Shown: positions 1 through 11,193, counted from the first letter of the stretch. The stretch: DNA of 64,000 nt from Notospermus geniculatus (GCA_002633025.1 NMRB01000039.1:635708-699707); one strand, 5' to 3'. Numbers and translations are program-made. The notes: generated from the sequence alone by a model not told the origin.

Positions 1-123
1 TGTGTTGCATTGTAGTCGTATTTCTTCAACAATCGGGCAAAAGGCAGAACTACGTTATTGGAAATTGTATGTACCTAGGTACCCACTACGCGTACATCGA
101 ATTCTGACCATTTTCGACCTCTC

Positions 124-228
124 AAATATGGTGGCCAGTCGGCCATCTTGCAAACGGGACTTAGAACAGCAGCTAGAATGTTGTATATTGCTATGAATAT
201 GGCCGCCAGTCGCCCATCTTGAAAAATG
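124..228. repeat. Two YY1-like ATGG-rich units
   Basis: Two similar units, near 126-153 and 197-228, each hold AATATGG followed by a GGCCAGTCGGCC- or GCCGCCAGTCGCCC-like stretch and end in CATCTTG. They lie about 73 bases apart. The core resembles the AAGATGGCGGC box bound by the factor YY1, but no gene start is recognisable beside it, so this may simply be a dispersed repeat. Confidence 0.35.
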
Positions 229-235
229 TACTTGG

Positions 236-954
236 CTCATATGTTATGAACAGTACCACAAAGAATGTTCTAACTGGTACGATGGTTGACTTGACACTCG
301 TTAATTGTTTGTACCTCTGGTGCATTCACCCAGGTAAGCACATGGTCCATGGACCATTTCATTTCTTCCTTAAAGCGAAAAGGTGAAAATTAAGTTATTT
401 CGATTTGGAAAAAATCGGTTATTTTGGTGCGGAATAATGCCACAGAGAAAACACTGGTTCATTAGCAAAGTTACGTAACCATGACGATAGATAAACTGAC
501 AGTCGTAATGCCCACAATGGAGACAAAAATGAACCAATGAAACTAGACGTCCACTGCAAGCGAACGCAGGACAAGAAAAAACTGGCATGTCCTGTAGAAA
601 AATAGTCCAGTCAAGCGGATGAATACAACAGACCAATGATGCACTCTAGACTGATTCAATCAGGGAGTTCATTACTGAAGATGGATGAATCCAAATTAAC
701 CTTTTCACTAGGTCTAGTCAATAACTACTGGGGTATATCCCATAGGGACATTCGTTCAGACCAACAGTTATCAGCGCGGTGCACCACTTGGCTACAGCCC
801 TCAAAATGGTACATGGCAGGATCTGTGGTTATCAGTGGGAGCAGGGAAGATTGTCATAACAGCTTTGTTTTCTACTACTTGATACAGAGTAATGTAGAGC
901 CAGGCGAGTACTCCTGTTGACCTTACTCCACCTGATCTTGAGTAAGCCTCACGA
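236..954. other. No recognisable feature
   Basis: AT-rich DNA with only short chance frames. I see no repeat end, RNA gene or coding exon here. Confidence 0.5.
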
Positions 955-1196
955 GGAGCCTTGGTAGCCCAGTGGTTATCACGTCGCTTAGCAAGGGGAG
1001 GGTAAGGTCCCGGATTCGAATCCAGCCCGGGCTATATGGGATTAAACATCCCTGGCTCTTCACGTCCGTGGCAGAGGACAGTAAGCCGTGGTGCCATGTA
1101 CCTTGTGCCTTTACAAGGCTAAGTAAAAGACCACATCCAAGTGAAGAACATGAGTAGCTTGACATGGCCCCTCGTTCCGTACTCACCAGTCCCAAT
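955..1196 (+). repeat. tRNA-derived SINE, split by a MITE
   Basis: The head at about 963-1033 resembles a tRNA gene: an A-box-like TAGCCCAGTGG and a B-box-like GGATTCGAATCC at tRNA-like spacing, closed by a GCCCGGGC stem. A body of about 160 bases follows with no coding potential. At 1199 it runs into a foldback MITE, so the 3' end is either lost or displaced beyond 1344. No second copy in the window confirms its length. Confidence 0.6.
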
Positions 1197-1200
1197 AATA

Positions 1201-1342
1201 GGGAGGTTGAGATCAGCGACTTATCACGGATACGTATACATGTACGTATGCGGATCGAAATGTACACAAAATTTGTCCTCGTTGTACAGAATTCTATCCG
1301 TACGTATAAGGATCCGTGATAAGTCGCTGATCTCAACCTCCC
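1201..1342. mobile_element. Foldback MITE, GGGAGGTT ends
   Basis: The two ends are inverted copies: GGGAGGTTGAGATCAGCGAC at the left pairs with GTCGCTGATCTCAACCTCCC at the right, giving a hairpin of about 142 bases. TA lies on both sides, as expected for a TA target duplication. It shares its outermost ten bases with the elements at 6,344 and 28,195, but the inner arms differ. It carries no transposase. Confidence 0.8.
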
Positions 1343-1344
1343 TA

Positions 1345-3486
1345 ATGCTATGGCTTCGGCCCTGACGGAAAATCTATAAAATACAAATCTATAATAATGC
1401 TGGAAGTGGGCTCAATAAAGTCACACTAAGAAGCTTTGTTTTGCCTCGAAATTCTGCATGGTGATAGAGGATACAATATTCTGATGCAACGGGTTTAATT
1501 GCAAAGAGAAGTTTATTGTGGGGTCTCAGTTTTACATTTTTAGCAGTGTTGTTCGATTGCTTTCTAAATTCTCCCTACTGAACCTGTTGGTTGCACCTAT
1601 TCCAGCCGAGCCGTGCATTCCAACCTCGGCCAAAGTCACAATCGCCGATTGCCACGGGTACTTGCTAGTACAAAATAAATCTTGAGTGCCTTTTATCACT
1701 AAAGGACACGACAAATCAAGACGGATCGTGACAAGCACCGATGGACGGAAATTTTACCGGGTTTCAGCTCGATCAGGCTGGCGCGAAGTCTGCAGGCGAA
1801 TGATCCGGGTTTTTTTTTCGGGATACGACCAGATCCATCAAATGACATACACAAGACAGATCATGGCTCAAAAGAGATGCGATGCAGTGGCAACACATGT
1901 TGTTGGCAGTGTCATAGATCATGAACAACACCTGGTGCACAGATAAACTTTTTTCCTCACATCTATCAAGATTCTGTTTTCTTTATAGGATGGAGGTTAC
2001 GTATCTGTCAATTGCATGATTTTTGCCAGTTCACGCAGCGATGGTTGCAGGCAAGTAAGTCATGCAGAAAACGAATCGGCAAAAGAATTCAACGAAGTCC
2101 GCCACACTCGCTAAGATGAGTCTGGCAAAAGAACACATAGCTACTGAAAGAGAATTGTGTAACTGTGTACAATGTATTTTCCAGGGAGAATTCCTTTTGT
2201 TCAATGAGAACGGGTTTGGATTGGGATCAGCCTCTCTTAAAAAAGTATATAACTACCGACATTATTTCGACTCCTTCTCAACAATAGGCGAGGGTACTTC
2301 AGTCTGGAATGACGTACTTCTCTGCATTTGGTCTCAGGTGGCATCTCTGACATTGACAGGCAATTGAAGTGTCGTACTCTTCACGACTCCACGTCACATA
2401 AAAGGAATGGATTTTGTATGGTTTTGTGCTTGATAGACTATCAAAGCGCTGTAAGCACCTGTATCTCTCAGTTCGAACGTCAAGAAACATACTGGGAAAT
2501 CACGATAATTTCACGATTGAGATCATGTGAAGTTTTCACCTCCAGTGCTTTTCACTGTGATATAGGCTGCTGTCTTTCACATCGTTGTCGCAGCAGCCTC
2601 GCCAGAAATGTTTCTGGGCAACGCAAGGAGAAAGTCGGAGCATCACTTTATCCTTCCAGGCCATGGCAGTTGAGAATAATACAAAGGGATGGCTCGACCG
2701 AGAACTGAACTCCAGAGCCGTAGATGGCGCAGGGACAGAGGGGCACAGAGGGGAAAATCCCCCCCCCCCCAGACGTTACCGAAAAAAATGTTTTTGGCCG
2801 AAAGTGGAGAGAAGATCACAAAATGGCAAAACAGAGGTGTTTGGCCCCCAGGATCAAAAATCTAGCGACGGCCCTGACCCGTGCCCTCTCGGTCACCAGT
2901 CAAACGCTCAACCTCCGCGCACCCTTTCAACAGTTCTCTTCGTCACCCCTTGTGCTGTCACTTTCCCGGGGTCACTTTATACACAAAACAATTAGATCAA
3001 CCCAGTGCATAATTTGCAGGGGTTTTATCAAACATCGTGCACTTCTTCACCTTTACGTGATAAGCTTAACAAAGCATTCTTTTATCAAACACAAGGCAAT
3101 GTGAGCATAACATGATTACCAGAATGCATGAATATTTCACCAGAGGAATGCTGATTACTTGCTGCTTTTTCACGCATCTATATATTGCTCTCCCCTCAAT
3201 TGCTGAAAGTATGGGCGGTATTTTCCGCAAAAAAGGATATCCGCCGAGGGATATTCCCGTAAAGGCGAAACTGGCATGGAACTTTGTAGTATCCGTCTCC
3301 GAACTCTAATATCGATGTCAGGAAGACCACCCTAGGCCTATTACTTACGACATCATTTATGAATTCTGAGGCAAAAAGCGACGTGGCGGCAGCTGGGGTC
3401 ACATTTCAGACAACACAGTCTTTAAATTGAGACTTATTTGTTGATTCGGATTTCCCTCTTCGGTCAGCTGCGGGCGTCTTACTATT
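1345..3486. other. No recognisable feature
   Basis: Unremarkable DNA with a C-homopolymer at about 2,759-2,770. Frames of 126-136 codons at 2,328-2,995 have no motif or codon pattern that I would defend as coding. Confidence 0.45.
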
Positions 3487-3600
3487 GGTGGGACGAGGTT
3501 GGGATCGAGGATGGTGAAGAGGTTGGAATCGTGGTTGAGGACGAGGTTGGAATCTTGTTGGGGACGAAGTTGGGGACAGGTTGGAATCGTGTTTGGGGGA
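3487..3600 (+). repeat. Degenerate GAGGTTGGAATCG minisatellite
   Basis: The phrase GAGGTTGGAATC and close variants recur about five times at 20-24 base spacing. The open frames across it (for example 3,438-3,701) reflect the repeat rather than a gene. Confidence 0.6.
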
Positions 3601-3609
3601 GGAAGCACC

Positions 3610-4224
3610 TTGATTTGGAGTGTTCGTCCCGAAAAAGTGTCCAACCCACATATCAAAACATTCTGTCATATAATATTATACCAGCGAGGCCAGAGTTCTG
3701 AAGTTCGGGACCAAGTGACTTAAACCGTTTAGCTGAAACGTGCTGACCTCAGCACCGACGATGATCCAAAATGACCTCATAATATTTGGAGTGGGAGTGC
3801 CGATGGTGCGTGATGTTACTTATCCCGCGCGCCTAATAGCACAAATAAATATTCACTTGAGGAAAAAACTGATTCGAATCCCGCTGAGTGTTGTTTAGGA
3901 AAGCACTAGAAAACCAAACTAATGAAGAAAAACAACTCGAGTAGTGTTTTCTGATATGAAACAGATTTCTATTCCCATTAGGTTTTTGACTATTTTATGT
4001 AGTATGCAGACCTGTTCGTTCTCTGTATAAATCTAAGTGGGAATAACTCTTAAGGCCCGACAGATTGGTGCCGTACGCCATCAGGCAGCTACAGGCACTC
4101 ATCAGAATACACGAGTATTAGTGATTAAATACACGTACAGTGTACGTACATGTAGATCCTTTATTAGAATACATGGTCATTTTGCACCTACTGAGATGTA
4201 GACCTGTTGGATCATGCTTTGAGG
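3610..4224. other. No recognisable feature
   Basis: No repeat end or coding signal seen. A short TACGTACATGTA run lies near 4,134-4,155. Confidence 0.4.
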
Positions 4225-4600
4225 CGCCCCACGGCGGTGTAGTGGTTCGGGTCTCCGACTAGCAGGGGGTCCCGGGTTCGAATCCCACTGGGCGTGAGAC
4301 TTTGGGCAATTCCCTTTTCTCACCGGCCTCTCTCCACCCAGGTGTATAAATGGGTACCGGTCGGAAATGCTCGGATTGTAGCGCTGAATGAGCAGCTCAT
4401 CTGAGTTCTACTGAAAGGTTTCAGGATAGACTGGGGTTAAAGGGCCGTATTCTAGAAGCTTCCTTAAGTGTAAGGTCGACTTTTAGCTATTGTTTGCAGG
4501 GTAGAATACAAAAGATTAAGGTCGACCTTACACTTAAGGAAGCTTCTAGAATATGGCCCAAAGTGTTAAGTCGGATGGCACCTCTACCGTAGTTGATATC
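4225..4600 (+). repeat. tRNA-derived SINE with an inserted MITE
   Basis: The head has A-box-like TGTAGTGGTTCGGG and B-box-like GGTTCGAATCCC, followed by a body (CACCCAGGTGTATAAATGGG and so on). The same SINE lies in reverse at 35,088-35,381, where it is uninterrupted. Comparison shows that the 4,442-4,559 hairpin was inserted into this copy: the body resumes after it with GTGTTAAGTCGGATGGCACC, matching the intact copy. Confidence 0.8.
4442..4559. mobile_element. Foldback MITE, GGGCCGTATTCTAGAAG ends
   Basis: A 118-base hairpin: GGGCCGTATTCTAGAAGC at the left mirrors GCTTCTAGAATATGGCCC at the right, with arms of about 40 bases that also pair over AAGGTCGAC. Compared with the empty SINE site, AAA is duplicated, a 3-base target duplication. 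GGGCC ends with 3-base duplications fit non-autonomous PIF/Harbinger elements; that is an inference. A partial relative lies at 25,983. Confidence 0.85.
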
Positions 4601-4619
4601 CCCATTTGTCATGAATGAT

Positions 4620-5318
4620 GTTAAAGTACAAAAGAGTTTAGTAAAGCGGTTTGGTGTGTTTGTGCCCTTAGTTGAAATGGATTTTGTAATGCAACCCCTA
4701 TTGTATAACCATCAGCAGCACTTGTAGACCCAAGTATCCGAAATGATATTGCAGGACTACACTGTAGCTCCACGCCAATTTGGCATGCATAACCAAAGTA
4801 GTGAGGGTTCATTATGTAGTGTTATAAACCCAAACTTTAACTTTTTTGACACGTTCACAGGGCTTTATTCTCAAGGTTGAACCAAGCTTCTGTGGAGGGG
4901 CACACTGTTAATACCCCTAAAATATACACGCCTTCCACATTTTAGCCGCTGGGAGGCGTTAGGCCTTGTTTAGTCAACATGATCATGTCAAAAAAGGGGC
5001 ATCGTTTCGGAAATTCTCAAACCTTCAAAAACAGGCTACTACCAGTAGGTTTGTTAGAACTGAGGGTAATCATAAATTATAGCGTTCCTCATGAGCAGCA
5101 CCTGCCTTCGCCGACCTTCCCCGAGAAATACCGATGTTTGTCTTATCAATCTGGATCCTCACATTAAATATTCAATTCAGACGAGCACCTGCTCTGGAAG
5201 CCCTAGGTGATTACCATACGTACAGGGATCACAGTTTAATATATTTCAAATTTGACTTGAGGCACTATCGACTAACATGGTCGCGTTGTACTGGTTTGTG
5301 TTCATTCAAATAAAGCTT
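4620..5318. other. No recognisable feature
   Basis: AT-rich DNA, no repeat ends or exon signals recognised. Confidence 0.4.
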
Positions 5319-5622
5319 CGCGCACACACGCGAATATCGCTTGGACGAAACTCTGCTTCGTGAAAATGACGAACTTAGGCTCGTTTTCCATTTATCACCA
5401 AATTGAGTAGCTAATTCGTCGAAATGACAAATCCAAATGACGGACCTTGTTAGAGATTGTTTGAAATACAACAAAGGTTTGTCAAAATGACGAACTGTGG
5501 ATTTGTCATTTCGACGAATTAGATACTCAGTTTCGTGATAAAACGAACCTAAGTTCGTCTTTTGACGAAGCAGAGTTTTTCTATGTTGGAATGGCATAGC
5601 CGCGAAATTTCGCGTGTGCGCC
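5319..5622. mobile_element. Diverged foldback element
   Basis: Left arm phrases CGCGCACACACGCG and ACGAAACTCTGCTTCGT are answered at the right by ACGAAGCAGAGTTTT and CGCGTGTGCGCC. Inner phrases such as TTCGTCGAAATGACAAAT and ATTTGTCATTTCGACGAA also pair. Total about 304 bases. Arms differ by several changes, so it is an older insertion. No coding capacity. Confidence 0.7.
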
Positions 5623-5908
5623 TGATGCACCGCGTGACTCTGCCGTATTCCTTAAATCCAATCGGTTTGATATTTGGTGCACCCACACACAGCGGGGCCG
5701 CAATATTCTGGTCTCAACCAATTCGGCAACGATCCAAATAAGCTTGTGCTAAATACGTCTGAGCGTTATTTGTCTGTGTGCTCCTAACTTAAACGTTAGC
5801 ATGTCTGACTTTTCTGTACTGAACTACTCTGGATTGCACTGACTACCGACCACGTCCATTTCATTTTCCCCTAAGTCAAAGGATAATCAAATTACGGGAT
5901 ACAAAGGG

Positions 5909-6118
5909 ATGCCATTCAATATTGATAGTCAGGAAATTGATGCGATAATGCCACCGTTCACAATCGGTCTAGAGGAAATAGAACGAGAATCTCAGACCAG
6001 ATACAAACATCTTTCGTCAGTAGAAAGAGATCCGTCTATGATATGGGGATATGGTGGTTGTCTGGATATTATCTCTTCGTTGTTTGTGCTGCTTTGCAGA
6101 GCAATCAGCTCATTTTAA
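5909..6118 (+). other. Unassigned short open frame, doubtful
   Basis: An ATG-initiated 69-codon frame lies between two foldback elements. It has a mixed, globular-looking composition with a hydrophobic C-terminal stretch (about residues 52-68) but no motif I recognise. No promoter or splice sites were identified. A chance frame is the more likely explanation. Confidence 0.12.
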
Positions 6119-6343
6119 AGAGGGGAATTTGACAAGCTCTTGTCTGTAATGCCGTTACACAGATAAGCGAACTGAAAGTTAGATTCGCCTGACTACGGAG
6201 TTTGTTTCTCAGTGGCGGGAGAAGCGAAGCAGAACCGAGTGTGGTGAACCAGACTGAAAGATTTTAATTCTGGAATGTACCGGTTTCTGATGGTGGCGCT
6301 CTCCGATGAGCTTTCGCAACGGTCCGGTTAGCCTACGACAATA

Positions 6344-6492
6344 GGGAGGTTAAGAAATCAAACGATAAGCGTAAACGTTAACGACAACGTTATTTTTGTA
6401 CCGAAAGTGCAATATAGAATCTGGTTAATGTGTAGTATGAAAAATAACGTTGTCGTAAAGTTTACATTTATCGTTTGATTTCTTAACCTCCC
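6344..6492. mobile_element. Foldback MITE, GGGAGGTTAAG ends
   Basis: A 149-base hairpin beginning GGGAGGTTAAGAAATCAAAC and ending in its complement, with TA on each side. Arms continue through AACGACAACGTTATTTTT. The element at 28,195-28,347 is the same family in the opposite orientation. Confidence 0.88.
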
Positions 6493-6967
6493 TAATGTTC
6501 AGCGTCAATTTCTTGTACAATAGGTGAACCATCGCCGAACGTTTTCGTAGGCCTACCCGGCCATTTACCGGCATAAAATCACAGGTGGAGTCAGTGCCTA
6601 CCTGGCACTGTTTACATTTTCATTGGCAAATCTGCGGCGTAAAAAGTCACTTTATGACTGGATAAATCGGCTGCTATATCATATGGCCCTGCCAAGCTGA
6701 GGAAGCATTTCTATCATAGTGTTTTTGAGGGTGTGATCTTTCCCATCATAAGCTGAATTGACGCAGATTGCTCCGTAACAGGAGATGCGAGGGACCTTCT
6801 ATACCTGTCATCAAAATGATCAGACCGCGATCACTTTACAACCAGGACAAACATTTCAATCACCACTTCCATAACAAGGAGTGATGTTCCGCCCAAATCA
6901 ATGAATACTCTATGCGTACACGTCGTGCATCATTTGCTTTTTCAGCTAGAATTCCAACAAAATACCA

Positions 6968-7234
6968 TTAACTTGTCAACAAACAGCGATTTCCCATCGT
7001 TCTTAAGGCTACGCCACCGGCAAGATGCATCGGAGTAATGAGAATTGAAAACGATATGTTTCGGCATGAAATCCTTGCTAGAATTATTGGACTCGGTAGA
7101 GAATTGGAAAGAATACATTTCGCTAAAAGGGGATCAAGGTCCCTGAGCGTGTACCGGCTCGTATCATGAAGCAGTAGTAAAAACGCCAACGAAGAAACCG
7201 ATATCGCCTTGATGGAATGCGCAAATCTTGTCAT
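6968..7234 (-). other. Unassigned open frame with signal-like N-terminus
   Basis: An 88-codon frame on the minus strand starts with a true ATG. Residues 1-9 are basic to neutral and residues 10-22 are strongly hydrophobic (ISVSSLAFLLLLH), as in a signal peptide. The rest matches nothing I know. No TATA box, splice sites or poly(A) signal were identified, so it could equally be chance. I record it because an exon coding for a secreted protein could look like this. Confidence 0.15.
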
Positions 7235-7884
7235 GTTTGATAAAGAATTATTTTAATTAAAGCCAGAGGGAATTTTAAAGAAAACATCACTGATGCGTAC
7301 ACGTTTGTTTTCCTGTCAACCAAGGTGATGTTAAATATTTTACATTGTTGACGGAGTTATTTTAACATTTATCCACCAAAATCTGTAAAAATACGGGCTA
7401 AATGAGTCATTTGGAACAACAATACAACATTCTATTCATGTAGACAGTGTCAACTTTTTACTTTCTCTTGAATGAAACTCAGCAGAAAAAATATGTGAGT
7501 CGTTTTTTCGGGATTGTCACCCACCCCAACTAAACCCCATCCGGCCGACCCCACCCACATCTCACGTCACCAGAGAAGTGAAATCCAATTAAATCAGTTC
7601 GTCAGTGCAATACATGTAAATTGGATCACGACGACGACGGAATTTTATCAAAAAAAACCAATTAAACGTTCCCTAAAGGATTCTTCCCAGCACGAAAATG
7701 CACTGAAGGTTTGCAAAAGTTGTGAATTATATGCTAGAATCCGTCGTAAAGGCATTCTTCTACGTGAAAGTTTCACGCCGCGGTCACTCCCGACCCACTG
7801 TTTGGAGGCTGCGCAGAAGAAAAAGACAAACGCTTTGCCGCAATCGAACACTAAAATGGAAAAAGGCCTTTTGTCTTACCCTGG

Positions 7885-8191
7885 CATCTTCGATAGTCGA
7901 AGGCCGATCTGCTCACCACTGCGTTACATCACACATCACCCTTCGAGAAATAGACCGGTCCGCGGCGTATCCGCTGCCTCTCGAAAAGGAGGCTAATCAG
8001 GACCAGTGTTGTAAAATTTGAATCGTGGTACAAATAGTGGTAGCCGAAGACCCGATATAAAGTGCAATATGATTGGTCGACTGGTAAAGTTGGCATCGTG
8101 CTAAGATACGCCGCGGACTGGTCCGTTTCTCGAAGGGTGATGAGCAATGTAACGTAGTGGTGAGCAGATCGCCCTTCGATTATCGAAGATG
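7885..8191. mobile_element. Foldback element, CATCTTCGATAGTCGAAGG ends
   Basis: Left and right arms of about 80 bases mirror each other: CATCTTCGATAGTCGAAGG and CACCCTTCGAGAAATAGACC on the left, the complements on the right. The total is about 307 bases. Single-arm relatives occur at 39,972-40,053 and 49,945-50,030. The 160-codon frame 7,514-7,996 runs into this arm and is not credible as a gene. Confidence 0.8.
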
Positions 8192-9574
8192 TACCTTGGA
8201 GGAATTATACTTGACTCCTCCAAGTCGTATACAGTTTGGGTACACAAGTTCGTCAGATCTACATAGAATTGCAACAAAAGACATGAACTTATGAACATTG
8301 CCTGCTGGTAATGGAGGACAAACATATTAGACATGGGAATATTAATAGAAGCTGTCAGTCGGTTGATCAATAGGTGTCACTACGGCCCAATTCAATGCCT
8401 AGCGGACCCATTCATGCATGATTGAGCACCAATCAAGATAATTGTCTTTTGTGTTGGTCCGCTAGAACGTTGCTGCCATCTTTTGGCAATAAGCGCGGCT
8501 GACTGCTCCTAGTTTCAACTGACTGAGAATCGAACTGACAACATAAGAGATAAACGCCAATGTTTCCACTGAACTGCGCCACTGTAAGACCTCAAACAAT
8601 TACCAACTTGCAACAGACGCAACAACTGATTATCTCCAAACGCCGTGAAAAACACGCTGGAAAAAAATCGCCCTCCTCTTCATCACCCTAGCAAACACGT
8701 CAATATTAATCCGTCTATTGACAAAGAAACGCCTCAAAGGAGCGCTTAAAAATTGACAGTTTGTTCTGTTCCTCTTCACAGATGAATGAAACCTCTCGGT
8801 GATTAGAAGCAGGAAATGAATAAATCTTTGGAAACATTGCGATTAAGTTGACGGCAGATGTCACATCACGCGGTGGTCAGCTAAACTGCTCCGTCAATTT
8901 ACAACGATCGCAGACCCAACGCGTTTAGCTGTGGCGCGACCTTGGACGCTGTTACCCCGGGTGGGAAACGATACCGTGACTGGCAAGTTCCCGGGCTTCT
9001 TAGTATTTCGTGCCATCTCTCTGGATTTACGACGGGAGCAGAAAGCAAATGAGTCGGCATTCGATTCGCGTCATTTCCAGCTGAGATAGCTCGGGATCTG
9101 TACTTTGAGAGGGCAGCTCACCGAGTGCCAGTCACATGAGCAATTGATTACCCAATCAACTTAAGTGGACAGAAGGATGTTTTAAAGGCGCCCGGACGTC
9201 CAGCTAAGTGTACAGTTCATCATAATCAATCACTGTTGGAAAAGGTCATATTTACGTATTTCCTGAGACTCGGCCCGCGTCCTTACGTGTCGCTTATCAC
9301 AATCACAACAAATGGACGTGTGACAGACGATATGGACAGCGGATAGCGGCCTATTTGTTTGGTAATACTGACATGCCAACTGACTTTCGATCGATAGCGA
9401 CTGATATTCAAATCGGTTGCAAAATTACAGATACCCTATCTCTGCAATATGGTTCACATGACTCTCATGAACCATACGAACCATACGGACTATTTTTCCT
9501 TGCTCCGCGTCGAACACGTCACTGTGACGTCACAACTCGGCCGCGATTGGTCGAGATACATTCAATCACTGCCT
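8192..9574. other. No recognisable feature
   Basis: No repeat ends or coding signals recognised. The stretch includes a GC-richer part around 8,870-9,010. Confidence 0.4.
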
Positions 9575-9866
9575 GGAATTCCTCTTCCAAGGCCTAAAAC
9601 GGACCCTGAAGCTCAGGACCTCGTCTGATATGGCGATTAGTCGATTGGAATTCATCTTTCAAGGCCTAAAACGGACCCTGAAGCTCAGAACATCGCCTGA
9701 TATGGCGATTGGTCGATTGGAATTCAGCTTCCAAGGCGTAAAACGGACCCTGAAGCTCAGGACCTCGTCTGATATGGCGATTGGTCGATTGGAATTCATT
9801 TTCCAAGGCCTAAAACGGACCCTGAAGCTCAGAACATCGCCTGATATGCCGACTGGTCGGCGTTAT
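9575..9866 (+). repeat. 72-bp minisatellite, four units, A/B alternation
   Basis: Units begin with GGAATTC at 9,575, 9,647, 9,719 and 9,791, exactly 72 bases apart. Units 1 and 3 carry CTCAGGACCTCGTCTGA and units 2 and 4 carry CTCAGAACATCGCCTGA, so the array is two copies of a 144-base higher-order unit. As 72 is a multiple of three, a plus-strand frame (9,630-9,914) stays open with a 24-residue repeat containing LKRTLKLRTS. No start context or flanking exon supports translation. Confidence 0.9.
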
Positions 9867-10435
9867 CATCACGTGCATCGTTTTTCTGGCGCCGCAAATA
9901 GATCAGCACTTTAAATCACGAGGCAATATCTCAGAATCTGTCAATTCTGGATGAAAGCGTTATTTGCGATAATACCATGGACAGTTTGCCCGAAGCCTGT
10001 TGATTACGCCGCGGTACGTCATGACATGGCCTGTCAATTTGTGCCCGCGATCCCGAATAAAAAAACGTATCGACCTTTTCAAAATTTCTTCTAAAACCTT
10101 GATACGGACAAAGGCTTGTTTTTTACCGTTGTATTGCCTGACAAGATAATGTGTTTCGCTTTTTTGCCTTTCGCTGACATTGTTGTTTAGAGTGCGGAGG
10201 CAATTACCGAGTGGCCGTAGCGGAGAACGAGCAGAGCGGGATAAAATAACAGTCCGGCTGGTAATGCCACCATCACACTGAGCTAATTCTCAGTACGTTC
10301 TTGAAAATGTTGCCGAACTGTGTGCAATCGGAGTGGACGTAGTGGCAACTTTTTACAGTCTCTTTACGAACTTCAAGGACAGGATCGGACGGGAAGGGTG
10401 CTCCACAACTTCGAAGGATTATTTGGCCAACGTTA

Positions 10436-10683
10436 AGGGCCTGTCACACTGAAGTAGTTCTCAAAACGTCCTGCCCCGTCCTAAAAAAAACGTAAAACGG
10501 GATAGAACGTTTAACCCTTGGCCAAATAATGCATCGATATTCTGGAGCACCCTTCCCGTCAATGAAGTTCGTAAAAAGACTGTAAAAAGTTGCCACTGCG
10601 TCCACTCCGTTCGCACACAGTTTGAGCCCGTTCGGCAAAATTTTCAAGAACGTACTGAGAACTAACTCAGTGTGATTGGGGCA
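10436..10683. mobile_element. Reversed copy of the CACACTGAGC MITE, nested
   Basis: Begins AGGGCCTGTCACACTGAAG and ends CAGTGTGATTGGGGCA, with TTA immediately on both sides (10,433-10,435 and 10,684-10,686), a clean 3-base target duplication. It lies in reverse inside an older copy of its own family. Relatives: 25,158, 36,390, 45,114 and 55,890. Confidence 0.85.
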
Positions 10684-10686
10684 TTA

Positions 10687-10806
10687 GGGCGACTTTCCAT
10701 TGGAGCGTTTCCGTGCGCGGAAACGCTCGAAAGCAATGTTTTTTTCCGCACCGTGACCAACGCCGCGGAAAACAACAATGCTTTGGAGCGTTTCCGCCTC
10801 CCTTGC
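10687..10806. mobile_element. GC-rich hairpin with GGAGCGTTTCCG phrases
   Basis: The phrases GGAGCGTTTCCG and CGGAAACGCTC form a compact palindrome at 10,701-10,731, and the first recurs near 10,784. The unit is absent from undisturbed members of the host MITE, so it is a separate insertion. Its exact ends and target duplication could not be fixed. Confidence 0.5.
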
Positions 10807-10815
10807 ACGTTCTAG

Positions 10816-11102
10816 CTACACTCCTCTCGCAGTGTTTCGCTTCGTACTACGCTTCACAAACCACTGCTTCGAATGGCCGGTATTCTGCCGATTTACCGCC
10901 AGATGGCACCACTACTGTCCAACCAATCAGCGCCCGCCATCAGGCTGCAACTGAGTAAAATCCTAAAACACTTTCTCCAGAGCAGCAGCGGGAACAGTAG
11001 TGGTGCCATCTGGCGGTAAATCAGCAGAATACCGGCCATTCGAAGCAGTGGTTTGTGAAGCGTAGGTACGGAGCGAAACAAAACACTGCGAGAGGAGTGT
11101 AG
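10816..11102. mobile_element. Foldback element, CTACACTCCTCTCGCAGTG ends
   Basis: A 287-base hairpin. The left end CTACACTCCTCTCGCAGTG is mirrored at the right. TTCTAG flanks it on both sides (10,810-10,815 and 11,103-11,108), while undisturbed family members of the host MITE have a single CACGTTCTAGCCCG at this place, so a 6-base target duplication is directly visible. The arms pair further over CCGCCAGATGGCACCACTACTG. Confidence 0.88.
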
Positions 11103-11193
11103 TTCTAGCCCGTTTTACGATATTTAAAGGACGCGGCAGGACGTTTTGAGAACTACATGTACATGTACTTCAATGTGACAGTACATGTACCTT

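Larger units (their letters stand above)
10265..11193. mobile_element. MITE of the CACACTGAGC family, with nested insertions
   Basis: The left end TGCCACCATCACACTGAGC and the right end, ending GTGACAG...TACCT, match the intact 254-base element at 45,114-45,367, and both are flanked by TAA. Here about 675 extra bases sit inside: a reversed copy of the same family (10,436-10,683), a GC-rich hairpin (10,687-10,806) and another foldback (10,816-11,102). TGCCCC/GGTACC-type ends with TAA duplications fit PIF/Harbinger-type MITEs (inference). The right end has gained extra TACATGTAC units. Confidence 0.8.

Noticed and set aside
2585-2995. 136-codon frame with poly-Pro
   Set aside because: The prolines come from a C homopolymer; an overlapping frame in another phase is equally long.
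4225-4300. Functional tRNA gene
   Set aside because: A and B boxes are present, but a SINE body follows and a second copy with the same body lies at 35,088, so it is a SINE head. The same applies at 963, 24,276, 24,402 and 38,583.
7514-7996. 160-codon frame rich in Pro, His and Lys
   Set aside because: It runs from unremarkable DNA into one arm of the 7,885-8,191 foldback, with no motif or splice context.
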